A stretch of DNA of 64,000 bases from Inquilinus sp. KBS0705 (GCA_005938025.2 VCCI02000001.1:124001-188000); one strand, 5' to 3'; positions 34,128 to 44,904 are shown, numbered from the stretch's first letter. Program-made: numbers and translations. The notes: generated from the sequence alone by a model not told the origin.

Positions 34128-36530
34128 TTATTCCGCCCTTAAACTTTTTACCGGGTTCGCCAGTGCAGCCTTTATGGTTTGTATGCTAATAAGCACCGCG
34201 GTAACAGCCAATAATGCTGTAATCGCTATGGCAAAAGGCACAGGCGTTAAGCTTATTTTGTTGGCGTAACCGTTTAACCATTGCTGCATCATAATATAAG
34301 CCAGCGGACAAGCCACTAACCCCGCAATGGCCACCGTGCCTAAAAAGTCTTTTAAAAACAGCAAGATGACATCTTGTACCGATGAGCCTAACACCTTGCG
34401 TATGCCTATCTCTTTGGTGCGTTTTTGTATGCTGAGCGATATTAAGCCTAATACACCTAATAGTACAATGATAATTGCCAGTGAGGTTGCCAGATACGAT
34501 GCCTGTTTTAGTTGCAGTTCGGTTTTGTACATCTTTTTAAGGGCATCGTCTATAAAATTATACTCGAATGGGGCATTTGGCATTACTTCGGCCCATTTGT
34601 TTTGCAGGGAGCTAAGGCTGGCCTGCATATTTCCGGGTTTTAGCCTAATGGAAAAGAAGCGATAGAACGGAATGTAATTTACATTGGCAAATACCATGGG
34701 TTGCATGCCCGTGCGCATGGTACCCAACTGTATGTTACCCACCACGCCGCTTACCGTGAGTACCGGCATCCCCTGCGCCCTGAATTGCTGGCCTACGGCC
34801 TCCCCGGGGGTATTAAAGCCCAATGCTTTTGATTGAGCCTCGTTGATCACAACTTTGGCCGAATCGCCGGGAAGGTATTGCGGTTCAAAAAATTTACCGG
34901 CCAAAAGCGGGATGCCATATGCCTTTGCATATTCGTTATCGGTAAATAAAAGCGCTGCGGTGACAGATTGTGTAGAGTCTGCCGATATTTTAAAAGTTTG
35001 GGCGGTATTGCTGTTGCCATCGGGAATCTCCCATGATAGCGCCACACTGCTTACTTGTGGTAATTGCGACAGTTGGTAACGTATATCTTCCATTTTTTGT
35101 ACGCCGGGGCGGGTCCAGTCGCGTGGTAGCTGCGCATATACTATGTAATCTTTATTGTAGCCTATGCTTTTACCAAAAAAAAGATCGATCTGTTTAGCAA
35201 TTACTATAGCGCCTATCAGCACAATGGCTGCTGTTGCAAACTGAAATGCGATAAGCCCCTTGCGGAACATCACATTGTCTTTAACGCGGTCGAGCTTGCC
35301 CTTTAGCGAGTCTATCGACTTTAAAGATGACAATACCAGCGCCGGGTATAAACCGGCCAGCATACCTATAAATAGTGCCAGAAAAACAGGCAGCAGGTAA
35401 AAATAAACAGGGAAGGAGAATAAGCCGGTAATATCGGCATCTAACAGGTTAGCAAAATAGGGGCACACAAGGCCATAAATGCCCAGGGCTATAATTGTAG
35501 CAAACAAAACCATTAACACAGACTCGGTTAAAAACTGCCATATCAGCTGATTTCTTAAACCGCCCAATACTTTACGGATGCCCATTTCTTTCATGCGTTG
35601 CGATGAGCGGCTAATGCAGATGTTTACAAAATTTATAACCGCCATCATTAAAATAAACAAGGCGATGAACGATAACGTATAAAGCATTTTACGAATGGTA
35701 CCGCCGTTTGCATCTAAATAATACGAGCTTAAGGGCACCAGGTAGGGCGTAAGGTTGGCGGCCAGTTGCGGCGGCGCATTTTTGCGGATAAGGCTGCGCA
35801 TAGGGCCGTTTAAAGCCTCGGGTTTTACACCTTCTTTAAGTTCTATAAAACCGGCGATGGCAGCGTTGTTCCAACCATCCAGGCTGCGCCCCATAAATTT
35901 GGCGGCTTTAGCGGCTAAAAATAAGCTGCTTTTATTACTATCGTTAACTTGAAGTACCGAGTTTTTGGAGGTGCTTTTAAGCACACCGCTTACCATAAAA
36001 TCGTGCTTTTGGCCCGAAAAATTTTCGATGGTAAGCGTTTGGCCTATGGCATCTGTTTTGCCAAAGTATTTTATAGCGGCAGCCTCAGTTACCACTACCG
36101 AAAACGGATCGTTAAGTGCGGTATGGGTATCGCCATGTAGCAGCTTTATGCCGTAAGTATCCATAAATGTGCTGTCGCCAATCTGTATCCCCTCGCGAAA
36201 GTGTTTATCACCTTTTGATACGTTGGAAGTAACCCCATCCCAGTGGTAATAGCCGGCAACTAACTGCGGGTACTGCTCTTTTAAAGCTACGGGTAACTGC
36301 GCAACAGTGGCAAGTTCGTATCCCATGTTAGGGTCTTTCCATTTACTTTGCAGGATGTACTGGTTTTTGATATTCTTCAGGTCGGCGTTTACACTGGTTT
36401 CGTGCCATACGTATGATGCTATAAGCAAAGTAAAAGCAATGCCTACTGACAGGCCAAAAATATTAATGAGCGAGAAAAGCTTATGTTTCCAGATGTTTCG
36501 CCAGGCAATGGTAAAGTAATTTTGCAGCAT
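34128..36530 (-). CDS. ABC transporter permease, MacB/FtsX type
   Basis: 800 residues with the tandem MacB_PCD-FtsX layout. The start is AWRNIWKHKLFSLINIFGLSVGIAFTLLIASYVWHE (helix ~20-45, in parts), then a periplasmic domain, a three-helix FtsX core (FIALFILMMAVINFVNICISRSSQRMKEMGIRKVLGG in parts), a second MacB-like start (RKGLIAFQFATAAIVLIGAIVIAKQIDLF in parts) and a second FtsX core ending RTKEIGIRKVLGSSVQDVILLF. The duplicated EMGIRKVLG / EIGIRKVLG coupling motifs contact an ATPase that is not encoded nearby. Such Bacteroidota permeases are often linked to antimicrobial-peptide or lipoprotein handling. Confidence 0.92.
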   Translation of the reverse strand: MLQNYFTIAWRNIWKHKLFSLINIFGLSVGIAFTLLIASYVWHETSVNADLKNIKNQYILQSKWKDPNMGYELATVAQLPVALKEQYPQLVAGYYHWDGVTSNVSKGDKHFREGIQIGDSTFMDTYGIKLLHGDTHTALNDPFSVVVTEAAAIKYFGKTDAIGQTLTIENFSGQKHDFMVSGVLKSTSKNSVLQVNDSNKSSLFLAAKAAKFMGRSLDGWNNAAIAGFIELKEGVKPEALNGPMRSLIRKNAPPQLAANLTPYLVPLSSYYLDANGGTIRKMLYTLSFIALFILMMAVINFVNICISRSSQRMKEMGIRKVLGGLRNQLIWQFLTESVLMVLFATIIALGIYGLVCPYFANLLDADITGLFSFPVYFYLLPVFLALFIGMLAGLYPALVLSSLKSIDSLKGKLDRVKDNVMFRKGLIAFQFATAAIVLIGAIVIAKQIDLFFGKSIGYNKDYIVYAQLPRDWTRPGVQKMEDIRYQLSQLPQVSSVALSWEIPDGNSNTAQTFKISADSTQSVTAALLFTDNEYAKAYGIPLLAGKFFEPQYLPGDSAKVVINEAQSKALGFNTPGEAVGQQFRAQGMPVLTVSGVVGNIQLGTMRTGMQPMVFANVNYIPFYRFFSIRLKPGNMQASLSSLQNKWAEVMPNAPFEYNFIDDALKKMYKTELQLKQASYLATSLAIIIVLLGVLGLISLSIQKRTKEIGIRKVLGSSVQDVILLFLKDFLGTVAIAGLVACPLAYIMMQQWLNGYANKISLTPVPFAIAITALLAVTAVLISIQTIKAALANPVKSLRAE

Positions 36531-36592
36531 AGGTTTAAAGTTTAACCTAATGTAGCAAGCTAATATGCAATAAATGAAAACATTAACATATT

Positions 36593-37795
36593 TTAACTAA
36601 GCTCCTCAAAAGCATCGTTTGGCGATGGGGCAGTAGGTGCCACCAGCCTGGCCACAAACATGGTATCGGCTTTGTTTTCGTAACCGGTTAGCACCTTTGT
36701 TTCTTCTACCTGCAGGCCTAATTCTTTGGTGATGAAATTTACGGCATCCTCGTTCTCGGCCTTAAAAACCGAGCAGGTGATATATATAAGCGGCCTGCCG
36801 GGTTTAAGGTGCTTTACTACATTGGTAACAATGCTTTGCTGCAGGCGCTTAAAAAAGTCAGTTTTATGCAGATCAAACTGGGCTATCATCTCGGGCGTGC
36901 GGCCCCAGGTACCCGAGCCACTGCAAGGAGCATCTAAAATGATACCATCAAATGCATAATTGTATAAAAGTTGCTCGTTGTTCTCAGTAAGGTCCATCAG
37001 CTTTTTTTGGTACTTGCGTAAACCGGCCTGCTGAAAGCGGTCGTCTAAATTAGACAGGATAGATTCGCGGATATCTGATACCACCAGTTTAATATCCGGC
37101 TGCAAATTATGCAGCAATAACGATTTGCCGCCCGATGCTGCGCAGGCATCCCACCAGCTGTCCCATTGTTGCGGCTTAAAGTAATTGGCCGTTTGTTGCG
37201 AAGACAGATCCTGTACGCTAAACCAATGCTGGTTAGGGAATATGGCTTCTAAACGTGTACCGTTGGGCATGCTCAGGCAGCCGTTGCCTTCATCTTTAAA
37301 AACAACCCCGGCCTTGGTTAGTTCGGTTTTTACCTGTTGCTCAAAGCCCTTGTTTACACGTATAAACAGGTCGGGCTGCACAAAAAACGACTTTAAAAAG
37401 GCCACTTTATCAATCCCTGCCGATAGTTGTGCCGTCCAGGGAAAAACATCTTCCAGTTTAAAATCGGGGTAGGTAGCTTTTATCAGGGCTATCTTCTCAT
37501 CAATAGTAAAACCAATACAAGCCGCCCAATCGGGTTTAAAATGCTGCAAAAACGAGTTGGTTTGGGTGTTGCACAATAGCTCTGCCACCATCAGCCTGTC
37601 TTCGGGCGGTAGTTGGGGCAGTGCTTTACCTAAGCGAAAGTAATTATAGATCAACCTTCCGGCAACACGCCTGTCTGTTGAGCCCATTTGCTTGTTTTGG
37701 CGATAAAAGCCTGGTAAAAATTTGCCTAAAGGGGTATCAGCAGGGTATTCGCCCAATATTCGCTGAAACGTTTTAAGCTGGTTTATCGCTTTCAT
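36593..37795 (-). CDS. RsmB/NOP-family RNA (cytosine-5) methyltransferase
   Basis: 400 residues. The N-terminal part is a NusB-like helical region (GSTDRRVAGRLIYNYFRLGKALP). The C-terminal part is the SAM domain: CAASGGKSLLLHNLQPDIKLVVSDIRESIL (in parts, SAM loop), DAPCSGSGTWGRTPEMI (motif IV) and ITCSVFKAENED (motif VI). Both cysteines of the m5C mechanism are present: the TC-type catalytic one and the PC-type release one. RsmB modifies 16S rRNA C967; whether this is RsmB itself is inferred. It overlaps the upstream lipoprotein gene by four bases. Confidence 0.88.
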   Translation of the reverse strand: MKAINQLKTFQRILGEYPADTPLGKFLPGFYRQNKQMGSTDRRVAGRLIYNYFRLGKALPQLPPEDRLMVAELLCNTQTNSFLQHFKPDWAACIGFTIDEKIALIKATYPDFKLEDVFPWTAQLSAGIDKVAFLKSFFVQPDLFIRVNKGFEQQVKTELTKAGVVFKDEGNGCLSMPNGTRLEAIFPNQHWFSVQDLSSQQTANYFKPQQWDSWWDACAASGGKSLLLHNLQPDIKLVVSDIRESILSNLDDRFQQAGLRKYQKKLMDLTENNEQLLYNYAFDGIILDAPCSGSGTWGRTPEMIAQFDLHKTDFFKRLQQSIVTNVVKHLKPGRPLIYITCSVFKAENEDAVNFITKELGLQVEETKVLTGYENKADTMFVARLVAPTAPSPNDAFEELS

Positions 37796-39042
37796 TCTAC
37801 CTTCTTCAAGTCAAAATCCTCGTACTTTAATATATCAACATGGGTATTTATCCAACCCTGCCCCGGCTTTTTTATAAAGTGGAAGCTGTTATGTATACCA
37901 GTGTAATCAATGTCTTCCGGGTTTTTAAGGCCGTCTGTGTTGTTGGCTAATATCTCGCCAAGGTACATGCCTTCATCAAAGCCCTTTATAGCGTAATCGG
38001 TAGGCTCGGTATGGTAGGTGCGCCTGTAGCTGCGTAAAAACATAGCGGTTTGCCCTGATTTATAATTCACCTTATCTGTTGATGTAATGTGCGTGTTTAA
38101 ACGTTGCAATAGTGCAGCTTTTAAAAACGCGTATTTTTCCCAGTTGGGGTGGCCAAACAGGGTAACGCGGTAATTTTTAGCTAATGTATCTAATGAGCGA
38201 AGGGTCACCATTAAAAATGCCTGCTTGGTAGAGGGCACCAGGAATATATTTTGGTCGGTTGCGGATAGTTGTTTTACCAGCGGGGTAAGGTTGCCGCGTA
38301 CTATGGTGGTGGTAACCACCTGTATTTTACGTTTGCTTAAGCTATCAATGGTACGTTTAAAGGGAGAAGTGTACAGCTTTTCATCGCTAAAGCCCGATAG
38401 TAATATAAATACCTTTTTTGGCTTAGCCTTATTTACAATAAAGGTAGCTGCTCCCTTGGCATGGTACTCCAGCGGTGGGGTTATGGTTACTAAGTTTTGA
38501 TTATTAAATGTAGCCGGTGATGCAGGGGACAATGGCGAAACAATTGGGTTACGCGCCGCCGTTAATACTGATGTAAATGCCTTTACATCCTCGGGGAATA
38601 CCGGGCCTACAATTACATCGCTGCCGCGTATTTGCGGGTTGTATGCCAGGCTATGGGCTTGTGCGGCATCGTCCTTACTATCATAAACCTGTAATTTGTA
38701 ATTAGCCCCATTTGCGGCCAACGAATCGAGGGCGAGTTTAAATCCCTGGTAAAACTCAACCGACATGTTGGCTTTTTTAAGACCTGCGGCACTGTATTTT
38801 AAACCTGGTATAAGGTGGTCTAAACCTAAGGGAAGTATTAATGATATGGTAGAAACCTTAGCCTCTTCTTTTACAGGCTGTGGTGCAGGTTTTTGAACAG
38901 CTACGGGCTTATCGGCCGGTTTTGCAACAGGTTTGGGTATAGTTCTGATCTTGGGCGAACATGCACCCAAGATCAAAGCTATCATCACTATTAACCACTT
39001 ATTCCCACTCAATTGTAGCAGGTGGTTTCGAACTGATGTCAT
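37792..39042 (-). CDS. Lipoprotein with periplasmic-binding-protein (type I) fold
   Basis: 416 residues from ATG 39042, which overlaps guaA by 44 bases. A TTG at 39012 would give [17 protein letters not shown], a better-proportioned lipoprotein signal, and may be the real start. After the lipobox (LGAC) comes a proline-lysine linker ([20 protein letters not shown]), then a type I periplasmic-binding fold ([55 protein letters not shown]). It resembles LpoA/ABC amino-acid receptor domains and may serve the cell wall. It is co-transcribed with guaA and the RNA methylase. Confidence 0.78.
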   Translation of the reverse strand: MTSVRNHLLQLSGNKWLIVMIALILGACSPKIRTIPKPVAKPADKPVAVQKPAPQPVKEEAKVSTISLILPLGLDHLIPGLKYSAAGLKKANMSVEFYQGFKLALDSLAANGANYKLQVYDSKDDAAQAHSLAYNPQIRGSDVIVGPVFPEDVKAFTSVLTAARNPIVSPLSPASPATFNNQNLVTITPPLEYHAKGAATFIVNKAKPKKVFILLSGFSDEKLYTSPFKRTIDSLSKRKIQVVTTTIVRGNLTPLVKQLSATDQNIFLVPSTKQAFLMVTLRSLDTLAKNYRVTLFGHPNWEKYAFLKAALLQRLNTHITSTDKVNYKSGQTAMFLRSYRRTYHTEPTDYAIKGFDEGMYLGEILANNTDGLKNPEDIDYTGIHNSFHFIKKPGQGWINTHVDILKYEDFDLKKVE

Positions 39043-40528
39043 ATACTACCCGGTTAATTCCTTTAACGTTATTAATGATCTCGTTTGAGATCTTGGCCAG
39101 CAGATCGTACGGCAGGTGGCACCAATCTGCCGTCATCCCGTCTAACGATTCTACCGCTCTTAGGCATATTACGTTTTCGTAAGTACGCTCATCGCCCATA
39201 ACACCTACCGATTGTACCGGTAAATATATGGCACCTGCTTGCCAAACTTTATCATAAACACCTGCCGACCGCAAATTGTTGATATAAATCGCATCGGCCT
39301 GTTGTAATATATCTACTTTCTCTGGCGTAATGTCGCCTAAAATCCTGATAGCCAAGCCCGGACCCGGGAAAGGGTGGCGGCCTAAAATATTCGGATCGAT
39401 GCCTAAAGCTTTACCTACTTTACGTACTTCGTCTTTAAATAGGGTGTTTAAAGGCTCAACTACCTTTAGTTTCATAAAATCGGGCAACCCGCCTACGTTG
39501 TGGTGCGATTTGATGGTAGCCGATGGGCCCTTAACCGAAACCGACTCGATAACATCAGGATAGATGGTACCCTGACCTAACCAGCTTACGCCCTGTACTT
39601 CGTGCGCGGCATCATCAAATACCTCTATAAACACACGGCCAATGGCTTTACGTTTCTTTTCAGGATCGGTTAAACCTGCCAGGGCATCGTAAAAACGCTG
39701 CTTGGCATCAATCCCTTTTATATTAAGGCCCATGTGCTGGTACGAATCCAATACCGATTGGTACTCATCCTTACGCAATAAGCCGTTATCAACAAATATA
39801 CAATGCAGGTTGGTGCCAATAGCCTGGTGCAGCAATACCGCCGCTACCGATGAATCTACACCGCCTGAAAGGCCTAATACTACTTTATCGTCACCCAATT
39901 TCGCCTTTAGTTCGGCAATGGTGGTCTCGATGAACGAGTCGGGAGTCCAGTCCTGGCTGCATCCGCAAATATCAACCAAAAAGTTTTGCAACAGTTGCTT
40001 GCCATCGGTACTGTGTGTAACCTCGGGGTGAAATTGTATGCCGTATGTTTTTGTGCCTTTTACCTGGTAAGCGGCAACCTCTACGCTATCGGTACTGGCT
40101 ATTATTTCAAAATCATCTGCAATGCGTGCAATGGTATCTGCATGCGACATCCATACCTGCGAATTTGCAGGGATAGCTTTAAATAACTCGTTACCCGGTT
40201 TAATAAACTCCAAATTGGCACGGCCATACTCGCGGGTGCTCGAAGCTAAAACTTCGCCGCCGTGGAAATGGGCCACATATTGCGCGCCATAGCATACGCC
40301 TAAAATAGGCAGCGTGTTGTGGTATTTTTCAAAATCGAAACGTGGTGCATCGTCCTGGCGAACAGAATATGGGCTGCCCGAAAGGATGATACCTTTTACG
40401 CTGCTATCAACTTCAGGAAATTTATTAAAGGGGTGGATCTCACAATAAATATTGAGCTCCCTGACACGGCGCGCGATGAGTTGGGTAAACTGCGAGCCAA
40501 AGTCAAGAATGAGGATTTTTTCTTGCAT
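38999..40528 (-). CDS. guaA: GMP synthase (glutamine-hydrolysing)
   Basis: 509 residues from ATG 40528 (a TTG two codons upstream is also open). It converts XMP to GMP with glutamine and ATP. N-terminal class I amidotransferase: nucleophile cysteine in [12 protein letters not shown], with the His-Glu pair in [11 protein letters not shown]. The middle is the ATP-pyrophosphatase domain with P-loop [12 protein letters not shown]. The C-terminal dimerisation domain contains [17 protein letters not shown] and the XMP-binding ending [11 protein letters not shown]. All parts are complete. The lipoprotein gene starts within its 3' end. Confidence 0.97.
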   Translation of the reverse strand: MQEKILILDFGSQFTQLIARRVRELNIYCEIHPFNKFPEVDSSVKGIILSGSPYSVRQDDAPRFDFEKYHNTLPILGVCYGAQYVAHFHGGEVLASSTREYGRANLEFIKPGNELFKAIPANSQVWMSHADTIARIADDFEIIASTDSVEVAAYQVKGTKTYGIQFHPEVTHSTDGKQLLQNFLVDICGCSQDWTPDSFIETTIAELKAKLGDDKVVLGLSGGVDSSVAAVLLHQAIGTNLHCIFVDNGLLRKDEYQSVLDSYQHMGLNIKGIDAKQRFYDALAGLTDPEKKRKAIGRVFIEVFDDAAHEVQGVSWLGQGTIYPDVIESVSVKGPSATIKSHHNVGGLPDFMKLKVVEPLNTLFKDEVRKVGKALGIDPNILGRHPFPGPGLAIRILGDITPEKVDILQQADAIYINNLRSAGVYDKVWQAGAIYLPVQSVGVMGDERTYENVICLRAVESLDGMTADWCHLPYDLLAKISNEIINNVKGINRVVYDISSKPPATIEWE

Positions 40529-40605
40529 GGGCAAAGATAGGATTTTGATTTGAATTTCGAATTTTCGATTTCGGATTTATTATTCATTAAAGGTATTTTA
40601 GCCGT

Positions 40606-41136
40606 ATGATCAGTATTCGCCTTGCCACCTTTAACGATATACCCGTATTACAGGCATTAATAGCCTTGTCTGTACGCGGGCTAAGCATAGGCTATTACAC
40701 CCCGGCGCAGATAGACAGTTCCATCAAATACATTTTTGGCATCGATAGCCAGCTGATAACCGACGGTACTTACTATGTCGCCGAAAACGATGGGGTAATT
40801 GCAGGGTGTGGCGGATGGAGCAAACGCAATACCCTGTATGGCGGCGACCAGCATAAAGAAGTTGAAGACCCACTGCTTGACCCATTAACCGATGCCGCCC
40901 GTATACGCGCCTTTTTTGTGCATCCCGATTATGCCCGCCAGGGTATTGGCCGGCAAATTATTACCATTTGCGAAAGTGCCGCCCAGGCCAATGGCTTTAC
41001 CAAATTTGAACTGGGTGCCACCCTACCAGGCGTACCGCTTTACAAGGTAATGGGCTACCATGATGTAAAGGTTATTGATGAACCTTTACCCGACGGGGAA
41101 GTACTAAGAATTGTGAAAATGAGAAAGGGTGTGTAA
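40606..41136 (+). CDS. GNAT-family N-acetyltransferase
   Basis: 176 residues. GNAT fold: IRLATFNDIPVLQALIAL at the N-terminus, YYVAENDGVIAGCGGWSKR in the central strands, then IRAFFVHPDYARQGIGRQII, where the RQGIGR loop binds acetyl-CoA. It ends LPGVPLYKVMGYHDVK. Substrate unknown; the size and the VPLYKVMGY ending resemble small-molecule acetyltransferases. It is divergent from guaA; an AT-rich degenerate repeat (ATTTCGAATTTTCGATTTCGG) lies in the 77-base gap. Confidence 0.88.
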   Translation: MISIRLATFNDIPVLQALIALSVRGLSIGYYTPAQIDSSIKYIFGIDSQLITDGTYYVAENDGVIAGCGGWSKRNTLYGGDQHKEVEDPLLDPLTDAARIRAFFVHPDYARQGIGRQIITICESAAQANGFTKFELGATLPGVPLYKVMGYHDVKVIDEPLPDGEVLRIVKMRKGV

Positions 41137-41203
41137 AAGTTCTTAAGCTTGCTGAACCTTTAGTTATCGTTCAGGTTTTCGACGGGCTGAGACTGGCATA
41201 CCA

Positions 41204-43660
41204 CTAAAAGCTTAACCCTATCCTTATTGCATTACTTACCTTGCCGTTGTTATTAAACGATGTGCCATACATTACCCTTAAGCCCGTATTGGTTTGCAGG
41301 CCAAAACCCAGTTCGGTGTAGTTTTTAAGGGTGGGGGTGTACAGGTAATTTATATCAACTATCTCCTGCAGTTTAAGCTTGCGTATTAAGGGTATCTTAT
41401 TGGTTATAAAACCCGAAAAGTTATGCTCCAGGTGGCCCTCCAGGTACTTGTCTCCTGTACTGTAATTATAATAATCTAACAGCAGGAATTTATTGATACC
41501 GCTTTGATAGAATACAGCTTCGTTACCTGCAAAATGGCGATAATCGGTATAAAACAAACTGTTGGTATTTAAAAATTTACCCGCGCTTACATAAAACGAT
41601 GTTTTGCCGTACATGCCTAAAGAGATATCTGATTTTTGTATATCAGCCGATAATAAGGTATAGTCCACGTCCGACCCTAATACGTTTTTAAAGCCCTTTA
41701 CCAGGTTTAAACCAATGGTTGGGTATTTAGATGGCAGATAGCGCCTGCCATTAGGATAGGTTTCGTATTTATCGCTAAAATCGTAGCTGGTGCGCAGCCC
41801 TATTTTAAAGGATTGGTTTTGCGGAAATACCGCTATATCCTGGTCGGGTATAAAAGGGTTGTTTGATGTAAATTCGTGCCCTTTTGGATGAAATAAGCTA
41901 TAATCGGCGGTATTGGGCAACCATTTTCGGTCGGCCCACTCGGCATAGCCACTGGCCAGCCATCCGCCGTTAATACGGGTTGATGCACTAAACAAAGCAT
42001 ATTTTTTTTGATATAGCTTCTCAAAGTTTTGCCTGTTTAACAAAGTGTGAGCAGTGTTCATAAACCGGGAGATAGGTTGGAGATCATTCATATCCAACAC
42101 ATCCGATCCGCCTGTTACATTTAGCATAAATGGTCCCGCCGGGAAGGACACACCACCACTGCCGTAAAATAGTTTGTTAGAAAAACCATAGCCAGCCTTG
42201 CCATAAACAGACAAGTATTTATTGTTTACACTATCTATTTGTTTGGTAAACGAGCCGCCATAATCAAGCGCCAAACCCTGTACCGTATTGTAAAATACCG
42301 AACCTAAAATGGAATTAAAATTATAGTATTCATGGTCGTAGCGGTTGCGGTGGTGGTAACCTTCTAACAGTACTTTCAGCGGGTCTATCTTATTGTTTTC
42401 CCTGTCCAGCGAGTCAAGGTAGGGCTTCGACTCGCGTTTGGCGGCCAGTATAGCTTTCTTTTTATAGTCGGTTTTTTCTTCGGGAGTTAGGGGTATGGGG
42501 CGTTGCTGTTCCCAAAAGACGGAGTCCTTTTTATTAACCCCTTTGGTAATGCGTAGCACCTCGGCAAATTGCTTTTTATCCAATTGGGGATTAATGTCAT
42601 AATCTTTGTAAAGTGATATAAAATATCCCCCTATGCGGAAGCCGAACAGGCCCCCGGTAAAATCGAATTTAATAGAAGCGGGCATCCAAACCTTGCCGTT
42701 TACGGGGAAGAATTCTTCATTCACCTTAAGCGTATCCACAAAATTAAGATTGGCCTTTTTGGTGATGTACAGGCCCAGGCCCTGCAGGCGCCAGCTATCT
42801 TCTAAAATATAAATGTAGCCGCTAAAGCAAGGGTCGTGGTCGCGGCGGGGTATTACTTGTATCTTGTTAATAGTTTCGCCGTTTTCGATAGTAGTGCCTG
42901 CGTATTTATAGCGGTAATAAAACAAGGCGTTATCTGCAATGGGCGATACCAGCGGGCGGTTGCTCAGGCCTTCCCAGTCTTGAAGGTTCTCGTAAAAGTT
43001 CACCCTTAAGTCCGATGCTCGATTGTAACTAAATGCCCTGTTACTGCCCGACACCTTGGAGGATATCAATTCCTCGTGAATGTTATCCGGCTTCATAAAG
43101 CTCAGCTTTGATTGCGACTCTGAAAGGTATACGATACCTGTACGGTTTGAGTCGAGGCCGGCTTCGCGGGTAGCCTTTTGCACATCAAACATTAAAAACT
43201 TTTTGGGTGCCGCAAGTAATTTTTGCAAGCCTTTTATATAAACCTCGCAGGTGTAGGCATTTACTTCGTTTAAATAAGTTTTACGCTTTTTTATGGCTTT
43301 GCGAATGATGGCATAGGCAGGATCTTCGGCACCCGCACGTATAACTACCTCGTTAAGCTGGTAATCTTCATTTTTTAGGGTGATGTTAACGCTTTGGTTC
43401 GATTTAAGATCGATATTGCGGCTTTGCTGGCCATAGCCAATTGCTTTAAACTGTACCTGGTATTGCCCGCTTTTTAGGTTGATGCTGTACTCGCCATCGC
43501 TATTGGCTGATGTACCTTTGGTTGTGTTTTTAACGTACACGGTTGCAAAGGGTATAGCACTGCCTTTTTCGTCGGTTATTTTACCGCTAAGGGTTACATC
43601 CTGTGCAAATAACGTATGCGTAACAGCCAATAAAAAGGCCAGGAATAAGGTAGGTTTCAT
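41204..43660 (-). CDS. DUF5686-type outer-membrane protein with carboxypeptidase-regulatory-like domain
   Basis: 818 residues with a signal peptide (MKPTLFLAFLLAVTHTLFAQ). Residues ~22-105 form a CarboxypepD_reg-like beta-sandwich (SGKITDEKGSAIPFATVYVKNTTKGT in part, typical of the first domain of Bacteroidota TonB-linked proteins). The remainder matches the DUF5686 layout, with an N-terminal soluble part (AYAIIRKAIKKRKTYLNEVNAYTCEVYIKG in part) and a C-terminal beta-barrel with alternating aromatic strands, ending RVMYGTSFNNNGKVSNAIRIGLSF (in part), the last phenylalanine being the usual barrel-assembly signal. Function unknown. Confidence 0.85.
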   Translation of the reverse strand: MKPTLFLAFLLAVTHTLFAQDVTLSGKITDEKGSAIPFATVYVKNTTKGTSANSDGEYSINLKSGQYQVQFKAIGYGQQSRNIDLKSNQSVNITLKNEDYQLNEVVIRAGAEDPAYAIIRKAIKKRKTYLNEVNAYTCEVYIKGLQKLLAAPKKFLMFDVQKATREAGLDSNRTGIVYLSESQSKLSFMKPDNIHEELISSKVSGSNRAFSYNRASDLRVNFYENLQDWEGLSNRPLVSPIADNALFYYRYKYAGTTIENGETINKIQVIPRRDHDPCFSGYIYILEDSWRLQGLGLYITKKANLNFVDTLKVNEEFFPVNGKVWMPASIKFDFTGGLFGFRIGGYFISLYKDYDINPQLDKKQFAEVLRITKGVNKKDSVFWEQQRPIPLTPEEKTDYKKKAILAAKRESKPYLDSLDRENNKIDPLKVLLEGYHHRNRYDHEYYNFNSILGSVFYNTVQGLALDYGGSFTKQIDSVNNKYLSVYGKAGYGFSNKLFYGSGGVSFPAGPFMLNVTGGSDVLDMNDLQPISRFMNTAHTLLNRQNFEKLYQKKYALFSASTRINGGWLASGYAEWADRKWLPNTADYSLFHPKGHEFTSNNPFIPDQDIAVFPQNQSFKIGLRTSYDFSDKYETYPNGRRYLPSKYPTIGLNLVKGFKNVLGSDVDYTLLSADIQKSDISLGMYGKTSFYVSAGKFLNTNSLFYTDYRHFAGNEAVFYQSGINKFLLLDYYNYSTGDKYLEGHLEHNFSGFITNKIPLIRKLKLQEIVDINYLYTPTLKNYTELGFGLQTNTGLRVMYGTSFNNNGKVSNAIRIGLSF

Positions 43661-43738
43661 TTATGAGATTAAGTTGGCACTAAGATGTGTGTTATTTAAC
43701 AAAGATGTTAGATGCGCAATGTTAATTATTGTTAAAGC

Positions 43739-43779
43739 AAAAGGGCACATTTAAACAATAGTTCAAATGTGCCCTTTTT
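43739..43779 (-). terminator. Strong hairpin terminator after the aldo/keto reductase
   Basis: AAAAGGGCACATTT (43739-43752) pairs over 14 bp with AAATGTGCCCTTTT (43765-43778), 12-base loop. The minus strand, on which the reductase gene is read, has TTTTGC after the stem; the plus strand also has a T-run. It lies 22 bases beyond the reductase stop. Confidence 0.85.
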
Positions 43780-43801
43780 GCACTGAGGATATGAAATCAG
43801 T

Positions 43802-44791
43802 TTATTTCAGGATAGCTTCTATCTGCGAAAGCTCGTCAGATGAGAAAGCGGTATTGTCTAATGCTTTTAATGAGTCGGCGAGTTGCTCGGGTTTGCTGGC
43901 ACCTATTAATACCGATGTTACACGGGTATCTTTAAGTAACCAGGCCAGTGCCATTTGGGCCAACGTTTGGCCACGTTTAACGGCCAGGTCGTTCAGTTTT
44001 TTTATCTTGTCGATAACTTCATCAGTTACTTGGCTGGTTTGCAAAAAGCCGGTGGATTTAGCCGCACGCGAATCTTCAGGAATGCCTTGCAGGTATTTAT
44101 TGGTCAGTAAGCCTTGCGCCAATGGCGAGAAAGGTATGCAGCCTACACCGTCCTTTTCTAACACATCTAACAGCCCCTGCTCGGCATCGCGCACAAACAT
44201 CGAATACTTGGGCTGATGGATTAAACAAGGGGTGCCTAATCGCTTTAAAATAGCTATGGCTTTGTCCGCTTCTTCGGCAGGATAGTTGGATATACCGGCA
44301 TATAAGGCCTTGCCCTGGCGAACAATGAGGTCTAAGGCGCTCATGGTTTCTTCCAGTGGTGTTTCAGGGTCCGGGCGGTGATGGTAAAATATGTCTACAT
44401 AATCCAATTCCATGCGTTTGAGGCTTTGGTCGAGGCTGCTTACCAGGTATTTTTTTGAACCCCAATCGCCATAAGGGCCATCCCACATGGTATAGCCGGC
44501 CTTGCTCGAAATGATCATCTCATCGCGGTAGCCGCCAAAATCCTCCTTTAATATTTTACCAAAATTGGTCTCGGCCGATCCCGGGGGCGGGCCGTAGTTG
44601 TTTGCCAAATCGAAGTGGGTAATGCCGCTATCAAAGGCCAGGTGTAGTATTTTACGAAAGTTTTCCATTACATCCACATGGCCGAAGTTGTGCCAAAGGC
44701 CTAATGAAATGGCAGGCAGTTTTATGCCGCTTTTACCGCAGCGGCGGTATTGCATATTGTCGTATCGTTTTGGTGAGGGTAGATAGGTCAT
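43802..44791 (-). CDS. Aldo/keto reductase (YghZ/Kv-beta-like)
   Basis: 329 residues, (beta/alpha)8 barrel NADPH-dependent reductase. The catalytic tetrad is visible: Asp in DLANNYGPPPGSAE with its Tyr, Lys in IISSKAGYTMWDGPYG and His in IFYHHRPDP. The GPPPGSAE and WDGPYGDWGSKKYL segments identify the branch of E. coli YghZ (L-glyceraldehyde 3-phosphate reductase) and potassium-channel beta subunits. The NADP pocket (SVLIGASKPEQL) is complete. It may detoxify methylglyoxal or related aldehydes. The 382 bases upstream contain copy B of the structured intergenic element. Confidence 0.92.
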   Translation of the reverse strand: MTYLPSPKRYDNMQYRRCGKSGIKLPAISLGLWHNFGHVDVMENFRKILHLAFDSGITHFDLANNYGPPPGSAETNFGKILKEDFGGYRDEMIISSKAGYTMWDGPYGDWGSKKYLVSSLDQSLKRMELDYVDIFYHHRPDPETPLEETMSALDLIVRQGKALYAGISNYPAEEADKAIAILKRLGTPCLIHQPKYSMFVRDAEQGLLDVLEKDGVGCIPFSPLAQGLLTNKYLQGIPEDSRAAKSTGFLQTSQVTDEVIDKIKKLNDLAVKRGQTLAQMALAWLLKDTRVTSVLIGASKPEQLADSLKALDNTAFSSDELSQIEAILK

Positions 44792-44904
44792 TATTTAGTT
44801 TGATTGATTTTATAAAAATAGGTTTTTTAAAAGGAGATTGAAAGACCGCTAAAATCAGGCCAGGCGCATCAAAGATATTATTTGAGGGATGGTTAATTAA
44901 AATA

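Noticed and set aside
43767..44216. A 149-codon plus-strand frame
   Set aside because: It is wholly antisense to the aldo/keto reductase, whose motifs are complete.
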